From NCBI RefSeq assembly GCF_025452235.1, contig NZ_CP104965.1, positions 3,282,501 through 3,346,500 on the forward strand: a stretch of 64,000 bases of DNA. Direction: 5' to 3'. The notes beneath the pieces were generated by a model. That model saw only the letters and a list, made by a program, of their open reading frames with translations, did no database searches and was not told the DNA's origin. The DNA is from Devosia neptuniae. Its GTDB lineage: Bacteria > Pseudomonadota > Alphaproteobacteria > Rhizobiales > Devosiaceae. A program made the position numbers and the translations under genes. Shown piece by piece: positions 1 to 8,894 of the stretch (position 1 is the first letter of the stretch; the number at the start of each line of letters is the position of its first letter).

Positions 1-1112
1 GCCTCGAGGAAGTTCTTGGGGTTGATGGCGACGTCGTCCTTCCGCACCTCAAAATGCAGGTGCGGGCCGGTCGAACGGCCGGTCGAGCCGACCCTGGCAA
101 TCGGGGTGCCGGTATTCACCCGCTGCCCGACTTCGCTCAGAAAACCCGACAGATGCCCATAACGGCTGATCAGGCCATTGGCATGGGTGACTTCCACCAC
201 ATTGCCATAGCCCGATTTGACGCCGACAAAGCTGACCACGCCCGCGCCGGCGCTGAGCACACTGGTTCCGGTCGTGGCCGCAAAATCCATGCCGGAATGA
301 AAAGCCCGCCGTCCGGTGAACGGATCGGTGCGATTGCCAAAGCCCGAACTCTGCCGGAAATTGCCGGATATCGGCATGTGAATGGGAGCGGTGTCGATGC
401 TGTCGCGCGCCGCCTTGTAGCGCACCAGCGCCGCCATCACCGCATTGGCATCATCGATCATCGGCGAAGCTTCGGCCCCATCCACGGCAGCCAGCAGCGG
501 GCCGCCGACACCATCCAGATCATCTTCGGGCAGGGTGACGCGAATGCCTAGCCCCGACAGCTCCGTCACGATATTGCGGGTGCGCTCGGTGGCCGTTTCG
601 GCGATGGAAGTCATGGCAAATTGCGTCTCGCCCATCATCTGGGTAATCGCACTGGCGGTCGCGTCGATCTCGGCATTGCCGCTGCTCATTGCCAGAGGCG
701 CGATGGCCGGAGCGCCTGATGCCGAGGGTAGGGCGGCGCTATCGATGCCCAATTGTCCGGCCTTGTCGACCAACACCTTGACCAGTTGGTGCTGCTCGAT
801 CAGCACTTCCTGCTGCTGGGACAATTCCTGCAATTGCAGGTTGATGTCGCCCGCCTGCGCATAGCTGCGCGAATGCAGCCGATCCACCTCGACGCGCAAT
901 TGCGCGATGCGATCTTCATAGGCGGCGACGACCTGATCGTTCTGGCGATTCCACAGCTTGGCGATGTCGTTTGAAAACAGAAATGCGGTGGCGGTCAGGG
1001 CATTGGCGCAGAGCAGGGCGGCGAACATGCCGTAAAACAGGGCCGGGCGGATGCCCTGGCGCACAGGAACTGACGCGGGAGCTGGACCGCCAAAACTGGC
1101 TGAATAACGCAC
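1..1112 (-). CDS. M23 (LytM-type) metallopeptidase, C-terminus cut by window edge
   Basis: This is a periplasmic peptidoglycan endopeptidase or division-type LytM factor; 370 residues are visible. An N-terminal membrane segment (about residues 27-50, beginning FYGMFAALLCANAL) is followed by a coiled-coil-prone Gln/Leu-rich stretch (residues about 60-110). The C-terminal peptidase domain carries both zinc motifs: HxxxD at residues 272-276 (HSGMD) and HxH at 351-353 (GPHLHFEV). The ligands are intact, so it is probably catalytically active. The start is a GTG at 1112 with GAGG nine bases upstream; a later ATG lies inside the membrane segment. The gene follows the peroxiredoxin gene on the same strand. 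Only the extreme C-terminus is missing. Confidence 0.9.
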   Translation of the reverse strand, partial: MRYSASFGGPAPASVPVRQGIRPALFYGMFAALLCANALTATAFLFSNDIAKLWNRQNDQVVAAYEDRIAQLRVEVDRLHSRSYAQAGDINLQLQELSQQQEVLIEQHQLVKVLVDKAGQLGIDSAALPSASGAPAIAPLAMSSGNAEIDATASAITQMMGETQFAMTSIAETATERTRNIVTELSGLGIRVTLPEDDLDGVGGPLLAAVDGAEASPMIDDANAVMAALVRYKAARDSIDTAPIHMPISGNFRQSSGFGNRTDPFTGRRAFHSGMDFAATTGTSVLSAGAGVVSFVGVKSGYGNVVEVTHANGLISRYGHLSGFLSEVGQRVNTGTPIARVGSTGRSTGPHLHFEVRKDDVAINPKNFLE

Positions 1113-1187
1113 GCAACATACCTCGCGACACCAACAACATGGTGAGCAAAGTATGGCTATGCATGGTTAATAAAGGCAAAAGCCGCG

Positions 1188-1667
1188 CTATTTTGCGGCC
1201 AGATGGGCATCCAGCGCGTCGAGCATTTTCTGCGCATGGCCGGCAATGCGGGTGGCTCGAATGATCCGCGCCGCCTTGCCATCGGCGCCGATAATGAACG
1301 AGGTGCGGATCAGCCCCATGAATTCGCGGCCATAGAGTTTTTTGAGCTTCCATAGGCCAAACGGCTCGATAGCCTTGTGTTCTGGATCAGCGACCAGCGG
1401 AACTGTCAGCCCGTATTTGGCCCGGAACTTGGTGTGGCTCGCCACGTCGTCGGGCGAAATGCCGGCTAAAACCGCTCCACGCCTGGCGAATTCGGGGGAG
1501 AGCGCCGAAAATTCCTGGTTTTCGTTGACGCACCCGCCCGAGTCGTCCTCTGGATAGAAATAGAGCACAACAGGCTTGCCGCGATGGCTCGCCAGATCAA
1601 AGGTCGAGCCATCATCCAGCGGCAAAGTGAAAGTTGGTGCGAGGTCGCCCTCTTGCAGTTCGGTCAT
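1188..1667 (-). CDS. bcp: Bcp/PrxQ-type peroxiredoxin
   Basis: This 159-residue AhpC/TSA-fold protein should reduce hydroperoxides with thioredoxin as donor, in the cytoplasm. The peroxidatic cysteine is C46 in the context YPEDDSGGCVNEN. The usual resolving cysteine five residues later is absent (the position is occupied by Gln), so it would work as a 1-Cys enzyme or with an external thiol. The Thr of the usual PxxxT/SxxC motif is Ser, a common replacement. Length is normal for Bcp. It is divergent from the AsmA-like gene across about 107 bases. Confidence 0.9.
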   Translation of the reverse strand: MTELQEGDLAPTFTLPLDDGSTFDLASHRGKPVVLYFYPEDDSGGCVNENQEFSALSPEFARRGAVLAGISPDDVASHTKFRAKYGLTVPLVADPEHKAIEPFGLWKLKKLYGREFMGLIRTSFIIGADGKAARIIRATRIAGHAQKMLDALDAHLAAK

Positions 1668-1774
1668 CGCGATAGGTCCTGGCTTTTCGGGCTGGATGCT
1701 ATTGGAGGTGTCGGCGCCATATTACAGCCGGTATCATCAGGCACTAGACCGCATTCTGCGGTTGATTCTCAGGG

Positions 1775-4700
1775 GTGCCAGCAGATACCGGCCGAGTTTC
1801 GATCTGGAAGCAAGTGAGCGCGTCAACCTTACCCGCAGACACGCCAATTGTACCGTCTGCGACAAGCGGACGACATCCCGTGCGCCATGCAGCCAAAGTC
1901 TGCGTGTGGGTGGTCGGCATTCCTGCGGCTCTGTCGCTGCTGCTCTATCTCATCCTGCTGATTACCCCGATCCGCTTGCCATTCGGCGGCGACGCGGTGC
2001 GGGCCTTCGCCCAATCGACCATGCCAGCCACCTCCAATCTGCAGCTTGGACAGATGGCGCTGGCGCTCGAGAATGGCGTCTGGCCGGTGATCCAGTTCTC
2101 GCCCGTGCAACTGACCGACACCAAGAGCGGCGCCAATATCTCCATCGAGGCGCTTGAGATCGGCTTCTCGCCGGCCCGGGCCATTTTCGGCCAGCCGGGC
2201 GCGACGATAACGCTGGTGCGCCCGCATGTGCAGGTGGTGCAGGACCTGTTCGGGCCGCGCGTCACTAGTTTTGATCTGATCGATGATCCCAATGGCGGCC
2301 CGCCGACCGTGCAGGTCAGGGAAGGCGAGGATGCCTTTCCAGCCGTCGATATTTCCCAGCGCGGCATTGATCTGAGCGGAGCGGCGCAGCCGCAGCAGAT
2401 GCGCTCCGACAATGATTGGCTGATCTACAATCTGGAGACCAGCGAGCAGGGCATTGCCGACATTGTCGAGCATGCCGCGCAGGGGCGTTTCTCCAAGCTC
2501 GTGATCCGCGACGGCACGGTGGATATGAGCGACACCGTATATGGCCTGTTCCGGCAATTCGAGCACATCAATGTCGAAATCGGGCCGACACCGGACCGGC
2601 GCAATACCAATGGTAAATTCTCCGCCACGCTGGGCGGCCGCACCATGACGGGCAACCTGTCGCGCACTGTGGATGACGAGGGCGGCTCGCGGCTTGAGGC
2701 CGATGTCACCAATATCGATTTTGCCGCCTTCCTGCCCTTCATCGATGATGCAACGAGCCTTGCCGCCATCCGCGGTGCCGGGGCCTTGTCGATCGATGTG
2801 CGGTTCCAGCCGGCTGGGGGCAAGTTGATCGATGGTGCGTTCAAGATCGACCTGACTGGCCTCGACCTCCGCATTGCCGATGCCTATTTTCCCATTGCCA
2901 GCTCGATCCTCAGTATCAACTGGGCGCCGGAAAAGGGGCAATTCACGCTGGAAGACAGTGCCTTGCAGATCGGCAAGAGTTCGGCGCGCGTCTCGGGCGT
3001 GTTCGGCCTTGGCCTTGACCCCAAATTCGGCCCGACCACCGGCATAGCGCTCAAGGCGACCGACGTTCGCATTCAGCCGGACGACATGGAGGCGCCGGCG
3101 GAGCCGTTTGACAGCATGGAATTTTCCGGCTGGTCGGCGCCGCTCTATGGGGCGCTCGGTATCGATCGGCTGATCGCCCGCAAGGGCACGGCGAGCGTCG
3201 AAACGACGGGCCGTTTCGACATGCTGCAAAAGGGCCTGGGCGTCGATCTGACGCTGACCGGGCAGGGCATCAGCGCCGATGATGCCAAGCGGCTCTGGCC
3301 CTATGTGATGGGCACGGAAAGCCGCGACTGGTTTGTCGCCAATGTGACCGATGGCACGATCACCAACGCCCGGATGCGGTTCAAATTCCCGGTCGGCACC
3401 CTGGCGCTGGAGGGCGAGAACAAGGCCATCCCCAAGGACGCCATGCAGATCGACATGGTCGGGGCGGGCGTCACGGTCACCCCCACGGCCGAAATGGCGC
3501 CAGTTACCCTGCAAGGCGATACGCGCCTGCAGATCGATGACAGCAATGTCACCATCTCGGCCGGCGGCGGCCAGATCGAAACTGCGGGCGGCCCGCTCAA
3601 GGTGACCAATCCGGCGCTCGTGATGGACAATTCCGAGCCCACAGAGAGCATTATCGAGGTTTCCGGCGATCTGGAGGGTTCCATTCCCGCTCTCCTCGCC
3701 CTGACCCGCGAACAGCAGCCGCAGGCCATCGAGCATACGCCGCTCCCGCTTGATCTGGATTCACTGCAGGGCAGTGTCGATGCCGGACTGGTCGTGACCG
3801 TCAAGCTGCCCAATGAGGAGAGCGGCAAGGCGATGAATGTGGACTATGTGCTGAATGGTACGGTCTCGGACTTTGCCAGCTCGCAGCCCATCAAGGACCA
3901 CAAGATCGGTAACGGCCAGCTTGCCTTTAGCGCTTCGCAGGCCGGCTATCAGGTGGGGGGGACGGCCGAGATCGACGGCATGAAGGCCGATGTCGAGATC
4001 ATCGGGACGCTCGAAACCGAGCCGACCTTCCGCCTGTCCTCGGTCGTCAGCGCCGATGACCTCAAGGCAATGGGCTTTGATGCTTCGCCATATTTTGCCG
4101 GCACCATACGGGTGGTCGGCCAGCCCCTGGCGGATGGCTCGATCCAGGTCGCCGCCGATTTGCAGGATGCGCGGCTGACTATTAGGGATATCGGCATCTC
4201 CAAGGCGGCGGGCACGGCCGGCACGCTGCATGCCAATGTGAAGCAGGATGGCGAACTGACCGAGCTCAGTGGGGTCGATCTGGCATTCGGCTCGGTGCAC
4301 CTAAAGGGCGGGATCAAGTACCACGCCACCGAGGGGCTGGAATCGGCCACTTTCGAGCAGTTCGCGCTGAGCCCGGGCGACAATGCGCAACTGGCGCTCG
4401 CCCCGCGCGAAGGCGGCTATTCGGTGCAGATCCGGGGCGCCCAGCTCGACCTCAAACCCATGCTCAAGCAATTCTTCGGGCTGGGCGAGGGCACTGGCGG
4501 GGTGCAATCCACCTTCACCCAGACCATCGCGCTCGATGTGAAGCTGGACCGCGCGCTTGGCTATTATGCCACCACCGCCTTCAATATGAATCTCGACCTG
4601 CTGCTGCGCGGCACCGATCTGCGCCGCGCCAACCTCACGGCGCAGTTCAGCGATGGCAATGCCGTGTCGGTGACGACCAATCCGACGCCCGATGGTCGCA

Positions 4701-5296
4701 CCATGTCGGTGGCTTTCAATGATGCCGGGACCATATTGCGCCTGCTGGGCGTCTATTCGCAGTTGGCCGGCGGGGAGGGGAGCCTCGTGCTCAACACGTT
4801 CAGCGCGCAGAAAATGGATGTCGGGCAATTGCTGATGCGCCATTTCGCCATTGTCGACGAAGCCAATGTCGCCCAGGTGCTCGGCAACCATTCGGACTCC
4901 CGCGCTGCTATCTCCAGGCAGAACCGGCTCGATTTCGACAGCGCCAAGGTGGATTTTGTGCGCCGCTCGGACCGTGTCGAGGTGTCCAACGCCGTGCTGA
5001 CCGGCAGCACGGTGGGCGGCACGCTGCGCGGCTTCATCTATACCAATCAGCGCCAATACGACCTGACGGGGACCTATGTGCCCCTGTTCGGGCTCAACAG
5101 CGCGTTCCAGAAGATCCCGCTGCTCGGCCCGTTGCTGGGCGGCCGCGATGGCGAAGGGCTGCTCGGGGTCACCTTCTCGGTCACAGGGGCGCTATCCAGC
5201 CCGGTCTTCCGCATCAATCCGCTCTCCGCCCTGGCACCGGGCGCGCTGCGCGAGCTGTTCGAATTCCGCGCCAACGAGCAGCCGCGCGTGGAATGA
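1775..5296 (+). CDS. AsmA/YhdP-like envelope protein (DUF3971 and AsmA_2 type)
   Basis: This is a 1173-residue protein with one N-terminal membrane anchor (about residues 42-66) and a very long periplasmic region of short alternating beta-strand segments. The C-terminal part (from about residue 1090, VPLFGLNSAFQKIPLLGPLL then FSVTGALSSPVFRINPLSAL) is the AsmA_2 signature seen in the YhdP branch. Members of this branch are known bridge-like proteins thought to move phospholipid between inner and outer membrane; that role here is inference from family. The start is uncertain: GTG 1775 gives the longest frame, but GTG 1814 has a GGAAG just upstream. It is a single gene ending in a bidirectional terminator shared with tyrS. 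Confidence 0.85.
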   Translation: MPADTGRVSIWKQVSASTLPADTPIVPSATSGRHPVRHAAKVCVWVVGIPAALSLLLYLILLITPIRLPFGGDAVRAFAQSTMPATSNLQLGQMALALENGVWPVIQFSPVQLTDTKSGANISIEALEIGFSPARAIFGQPGATITLVRPHVQVVQDLFGPRVTSFDLIDDPNGGPPTVQVREGEDAFPAVDISQRGIDLSGAAQPQQMRSDNDWLIYNLETSEQGIADIVEHAAQGRFSKLVIRDGTVDMSDTVYGLFRQFEHINVEIGPTPDRRNTNGKFSATLGGRTMTGNLSRTVDDEGGSRLEADVTNIDFAAFLPFIDDATSLAAIRGAGALSIDVRFQPAGGKLIDGAFKIDLTGLDLRIADAYFPIASSILSINWAPEKGQFTLEDSALQIGKSSARVSGVFGLGLDPKFGPTTGIALKATDVRIQPDDMEAPAEPFDSMEFSGWSAPLYGALGIDRLIARKGTASVETTGRFDMLQKGLGVDLTLTGQGISADDAKRLWPYVMGTESRDWFVANVTDGTITNARMRFKFPVGTLALEGENKAIPKDAMQIDMVGAGVTVTPTAEMAPVTLQGDTRLQIDDSNVTISAGGGQIETAGGPLKVTNPALVMDNSEPTESIIEVSGDLEGSIPALLALTREQQPQAIEHTPLPLDLDSLQGSVDAGLVVTVKLPNEESGKAMNVDYVLNGTVSDFASSQPIKDHKIGNGQLAFSASQAGYQVGGTAEIDGMKADVEIIGTLETEPTFRLSSVVSADDLKAMGFDASPYFAGTIRVVGQPLADGSIQVAADLQDARLTIRDIGISKAAGTAGTLHANVKQDGELTELSGVDLAFGSVHLKGGIKYHATEGLESATFEQFALSPGDNAQLALAPREGGYSVQIRGAQLDLKPMLKQFFGLGEGTGGVQSTFTQTIALDVKLDRALGYYATTAFNMNLDLLLRGTDLRRANLTAQFSDGNAVSVTTNPTPDGRTMSVAFNDAGTILRLLGVYSQLAGGEGSLVLNTFSAQKMDVGQLLMRHFAIVDEANVAQVLGNHSDSRAAISRQNRLDFDSAKVDFVRRSDRVEVSNAVLTGSTVGGTLRGFIYTNQRQYDLTGTYVPLFGLNSAFQKIPLLGPLLGGRDGEGLLGVTFSVTGALSSPVFRINPLSALAPGALRELFEFRANEQPRVE

Positions 5297-5324
5297 AAAA
5301 AGGCGCCCGAGAGGGGCGCCTTCT
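5295..5324. terminator. Bidirectional intrinsic terminator between the AsmA-like gene and tyrS
   Basis: A 9-bp stem (AAGGCGCCC paired with GGGCGCCTT) around a five-base loop lies right after the AsmA-like stop codon. On the minus strand it is followed by six T, so it is a strong tyrS terminator. On the plus strand the T-tract is weaker. Confidence 0.9.
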
Positions 5325-5342
5325 ACGTTCAGTTGGACCGAT

Positions 5343-6593
5343 TTAGACCGGCTTGATCAGCGCATGGCGCTTTTTGCCGACCGAGAGCTTGATGACGCCT
5401 TCGGGCAGCAGCGCATTGTCGCCAATGCTGAGCTTGTCGTCCTCGATCACTGCGTCATTGACCCGCACGGCGCCCGACTGGATGTGGCGACGTGCTTCGC
5501 CATTTGATCCGGCCAACCCGGCGGTGACGAGCGCGGCAAGAATGCCCAGCCCGGTTGCCAGCTCGGCATGCGACACCGTCGCGGTCGGCAGCGATAGATC
5601 AATGCCGCCAGCCTCAAAGGTCGCCGATGCCGTCGAGGCCGCCTGGATGGCCGCATCACGGCCATGCACGATGGCGGTGACTTCGGTCGCCAGCACCTTC
5701 TTGGCTTCGTTGATCTCGTTGCCGCCCAGGGCAGCGAGCTTGGCGATTTCGCTCAGCGGCAGGCGGGTGAAGATCTTGAGGAACTTGCCGACATCGGCGT
5801 CTTCCGTATTGCGGAAATACTGCCAGAAATCATAGGGGCTGAAGAGATCGCCATTGAGCCAGACAGCGCCGGAGGCCGACTTGCCCATCTTCTCGCCCGA
5901 TGCCTTGGTCAGCAGCGGGGTCGTCAGCGCATAGAGCTGCTCGCCGCCCATGCGGTGGTTGAGGTCGACACCATTGATGATGTTGCCCCACTGGTCCGAC
6001 CCGCCCATCTGCAACACGGTGCCATAGCGCCGGTTGAGCTCGGTGAAGTCATAGCCCTGCATGATCATGTAGTTGAATTCGAGGAAGCTCAGCGATTGCT
6101 CGCGGTCGAGCCGCAGCTTGACCGAGTCAAAGCTGAGCATGCGATTGACCGAGAAATGGCGGCCCACATCGCGCAGGAATTCGACATAGTTGAGCTTGAG
6201 CAGCCAATCGGCATTGTTGACCATGATGGCCGGATTGGAGCCCTCATAGTTCAATATGTTGCTGTAGACCTTCTTGATGCTCTCGATATTGGTGTCGATC
6301 TGCTCGACGGTCAGCAGCTTCCGCTGATCGTCGCGGAACGAAGGATCGCCCACCATGGAGGTGCCGCCGCCCATCAGGCTGATCGCCTTGTGGCCGGTTT
6401 CCTGCAGCCAGTAGAGCATGGTGACGGTGATCAGATTGCCGATATGGATCGAGGTCGCCGTCGCGTCATAGCCGACATAGCCGGTGATCGGCCCCTTGAG
6501 GGCGAGGGCGTCGAGCCCCTCGGGATCGGAAATCTGGTGAATGAAGCCGCGCTCATCGAGGACGCGCAGGAAATCGGATTTGAACTTGGTCAT
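5343..6593 (-). CDS. tyrS: Tyrosyl-tRNA synthetase
   Basis: This class I aminoacyl-tRNA synthetase charges tRNA-Tyr. The 416-residue length is normal for the bacterial TyrS type. The ATP-binding HIGH-type motif is HIGN at residues 50-53. The second signature is KMGKS (about residue 235), and the C-terminal S4 RNA-binding domain spans about residues 350-410. The GSDQWGN motif of the tyrosine pocket is present. The ATG start at 6593 is the natural one. The gene lies downstream of a REP-like element and the hydrolase gene, and ends at the bidirectional terminator. Confidence 0.97.
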   Translation of the reverse strand: MTKFKSDFLRVLDERGFIHQISDPEGLDALALKGPITGYVGYDATATSIHIGNLITVTMLYWLQETGHKAISLMGGGTSMVGDPSFRDDQRKLLTVEQIDTNIESIKKVYSNILNYEGSNPAIMVNNADWLLKLNYVEFLRDVGRHFSVNRMLSFDSVKLRLDREQSLSFLEFNYMIMQGYDFTELNRRYGTVLQMGGSDQWGNIINGVDLNHRMGGEQLYALTTPLLTKASGEKMGKSASGAVWLNGDLFSPYDFWQYFRNTEDADVGKFLKIFTRLPLSEIAKLAALGGNEINEAKKVLATEVTAIVHGRDAAIQAASTASATFEAGGIDLSLPTATVSHAELATGLGILAALVTAGLAGSNGEARRHIQSGAVRVNDAVIEDDKLSIGDNALLPEGVIKLSVGKKRHALIKPV

Positions 6594-6616
6594 GTGACAG
6601 CCACTGAGGTTACTGA

Positions 6617-6693
6617 GACCTCATGGTGAGCTTGTCGAACCACGAGGTCGGTGCATACGGGACCTCGTCCTTCGACAGGCTCAGGATGAGGTC
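6617..6693. repeat. REP/BIME-like pair of 33-bp palindromic units
   Basis: Two 33-base units (6617-6649 and 6661-6693), separated by 11 bases, are inverted copies of each other at 28 of 33 positions. Each unit is itself an imperfect hairpin flanked by GACCTC/GAGGTC. Four of the five differences are compensatory: one unit has GG facing CC where the other has CC facing GG, so pairing inside each hairpin is kept. It fits the extragenic palindromes common in alphaproteobacteria. It sits between the hydrolase and tyrS genes. Confidence 0.85.
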
Positions 6694-6725
6694 CCTCCAA
6701 CGGATCGTAGTGTTCGCGCTGCTAT

Positions 6726-7388
6726 TTAGCGCCCGCCGCCGGCGGCGATCTCCTGCCGGCGACGGTCGAGATAGTCGGCGCAGCGGGTGGTCAGATCATC
6801 GATCTTGCCTTCGAAGAAATGGTTCGCACCCTCAACGATCTGCTGTTCGATGGTGATGCCCTTCTGGGTCTTGAGCTTGTCCACCAGCTTCTGCACCGAA
6901 GTGGGCGGAGCCACGCGGTCCTTGTCGCCATGGATGATCAGGCCCGAGGAGGGGCAGGGCGCCAGGAACGAGAAGTCATAGAGGTTTTCCGGCGGCGCGA
7001 CGGAAATGAAGCCCTCGACTTCCGGGCGGCGCATCAACAGCTGCATGCCGATCCAGGCGCCGAAGGAGAAACCAGCGATCCAGCAGCCGCGGCTTTCGCG
7101 GTTGATGATCTGCAGCCAATCGAGCGCAGCAGCAGCATCGGAGAGTTCACCAATGCCGTGGTCGAACATGCCCTGGCTGCGGCCGACGCCGCGCGAATTG
7201 AAGCGCAGCACGGCAAAGCCGCGTTCGGCGAACATGTAGAAGAGATTGTAGACGATCTGGTTGTTCATCGTCCCACCGAACTGCGGGTGGGGGTGCAACA
7301 CGATGGCAATGGGAGCATTGGGCTCCTTGCCCGGCTGATAGCGGCCTTCCAGACGGCCCTCGGGCCCGTTGAAAATCACTTCTGGCAT
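6726..7388 (-). CDS. Alpha/beta hydrolase (dienelactone hydrolase-like fold)
   Basis: This is a 220-residue cytoplasmic serine hydrolase. The nucleophile elbow is GFSFG (about residues 125-129), the acid is in HGDKDRV and the histidine is in GANHFFEG, so a complete Ser-Asp-His triad is visible. The N-terminal HPHPQFGG stretch supplies the oxyanion-hole loop. The substrate cannot be read from sequence. It is divergent from the suf operon, so the 7389-7676 gap holds promoters for both. Confidence 0.85.
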   Translation of the reverse strand: MPEVIFNGPEGRLEGRYQPGKEPNAPIAIVLHPHPQFGGTMNNQIVYNLFYMFAERGFAVLRFNSRGVGRSQGMFDHGIGELSDAAAALDWLQIINRESRGCWIAGFSFGAWIGMQLLMRRPEVEGFISVAPPENLYDFSFLAPCPSSGLIIHGDKDRVAPPTSVQKLVDKLKTQKGITIEQQIVEGANHFFEGKIDDLTTRCADYLDRRRQEIAAGGGR

Positions 7389-7506
7389 GGTCTTGTTCTT
7401 CCGGCCATTCGGCTCTGTTGGCGTGGTATTTCCAACCGTCGATCCGGCGGCACTGCGGCTTGACTAAGCGCGCCTTGCTGCCTAAAACATGGGTCGAAAA
7501 ATCCAG

Positions 7507-7523
7507 TTTAGAATTATTCGAAA
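7507..7523. promoter_or_regulatory. Irr box (ICE-type iron-control element) upstream of the suf operon
   Basis: The 17-base sequence TTTAGAATTATTCGAAA matches the recognised Irr/ICE consensus TTTAGAA-N3-TTCTAAA with one mismatch. Irr is the haem-responsive Fur-family regulator of Rhizobiales that represses iron-using functions when iron is scarce. The site is 153 bases upstream of the first suf start codon and 118 bases from the divergent hydrolase start. The rest of the 288-base gap shows a GGCCGC/GCGGCC hairpin (7534-7548) and no gene. Confidence 0.75.
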
Positions 7524-7676
7524 CTTGGTTTTTGGCCGCAAAGCGGCCTGTGAGAGCGCCCCTTGTAATGAAGTTGGGCGGCAAATTTCAAGAAGTGTTT
7601 GGATTCGGCGGCATATCGGTGCCCCGAGGCTAGGCATGGAAGCCATGAGCGGCGCGCATGCGCCGATGAGAATTCG

Positions 7677-8825
7677 ATGACGCGAGCGGCGATCTACCTC
7701 GATCACAATGCCTCGTCTCCGCTTCTGCCCGAAGCGCGGACGGCGCTGCTCGCTGCCCTCGATCTCACCGGCAATCCATCATCCGTGCATGGCCACGGCC
7801 GCGCGCTTCGCAACGTCCTGGATACCGCCCGCGCCCAGGTGGCGGCTTTGGCCGGGGCCGAGCACAAGCAGGTGGTCTTTACCGGCTCGGCCACGGAAGC
7901 CATCACCCAAGCCATTGTTGGCGGCGCCAGGATTTTCGGCAGCGACGCCATTATCATCAGTGCAGGCGAGCATGCGGCGGTCTCCAAGGCCGCTGAAGCC
8001 ACTGGCCTGCCGGTACTGACCATCGGGCTTTTGGCCGATGGCCGCATTGATCTTGAGCAACTGGCCGCCATGCTGGCCGATGCTGACGTCAACGGCCGCA
8101 CCTTCCTCGTCGCCTTCCATTGGGTGAACAATGAGACCGGCGTGGTCCAGCCCATCGGCCGGATCAATGCCCTGGTCGGGCCGACGCGTCACACACTGTT
8201 CATCGATGCGGTGCAGGCCTTTGGCAAACTGCCCCTCGAATTTGCCGCCTCGGCACCCGATATGATGGCTATCAGCGGCCACAAGATCGGCGCGCCGGCG
8301 GGCATTGGCGCGCTGCTGGTCAAGTCGCATGCCGATGTCGTTCGGCTCATTCCCGGTGGCGGGCAGGAGCAGGGGCGGCGCGGCGGCACCGAGCCGGCGG
8401 CCCTGATCGCCGCATTCGGCGCAGCCTCGGCGGCTTTTGCGAGCCGCTATGGCGCTGTTGATGTGGCGGGCCTGATTGGCCGGCTGGAAGCTGGTTTGAA
8501 GGCCATGGCGGACGATGCGGTGATTTTCGGCGCCGAGCGGCTTGGCAATGTGACCAATTTCGCCGTGCCGGGCATCAAGAATACCACGGCCATGATGGGC
8601 CTGGACCTGGCGGGGCTTTCTGTGTCCTCGGGTTCGGCCTGTTCGTCCGGCAAGGTCGGCCCCAGCCATGTGCTGGCCGCCATGGGCGTTAAGCCCGAGC
8701 TGGCCGAATGCGCCCTGCGGGTCAGCCTCGGCTGGTCCTCGACGGCAGAGGATGTCGATGCGTTCCTCGCCGGTTACCAATCCATCCTGTCGCGCCATCG
8801 CGCCCGACAGGGGCAAGCGGCCTGA
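7677..8825 (+). CDS. Cysteine desulfurase, group I (NifS/IscS-like), first gene of the suf operon
   Basis: This 382-residue PLP enzyme removes sulfur from cysteine for Fe-S assembly. The PLP lysine is in SGHKIGAP (about residue 203). The catalytic cysteine loop is SSGSACSSGKVGPS, the group I arrangement, unlike the group II SufS further down. The ATG at 7677 begins MTRAAIYLDHNASSPL, which fits the conserved N-terminus; an upstream in-frame ATG (7599) would add unconserved residues. Two desulfurases in one suf operon is a known layout in Rhizobiales, where the first is often called sufS2. Confidence 0.92.
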   Translation: MTRAAIYLDHNASSPLLPEARTALLAALDLTGNPSSVHGHGRALRNVLDTARAQVAALAGAEHKQVVFTGSATEAITQAIVGGARIFGSDAIIISAGEHAAVSKAAEATGLPVLTIGLLADGRIDLEQLAAMLADADVNGRTFLVAFHWVNNETGVVQPIGRINALVGPTRHTLFIDAVQAFGKLPLEFAASAPDMMAISGHKIGAPAGIGALLVKSHADVVRLIPGGGQEQGRRGGTEPAALIAAFGAASAAFASRYGAVDVAGLIGRLEAGLKAMADDAVIFGAERLGNVTNFAVPGIKNTTAMMGLDLAGLSVSSGSACSSGKVGPSHVLAAMGVKPELAECALRVSLGWSSTAEDVDAFLAGYQSILSRHRARQGQAA

Positions 8826-8894
8826 GGCCGCAATAGTTTTTGACGGCTCACGGCGACCTTGAATCGCCTGTTGGGCAAATAGGAGAAGCCAATC

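Noticed and set aside
1829..3736. Long open frame antisense to the AsmA-like gene
   Set aside because: It is a shadow of a high-GC gene: no start signal, no domain, and fully contained in the opposite gene.
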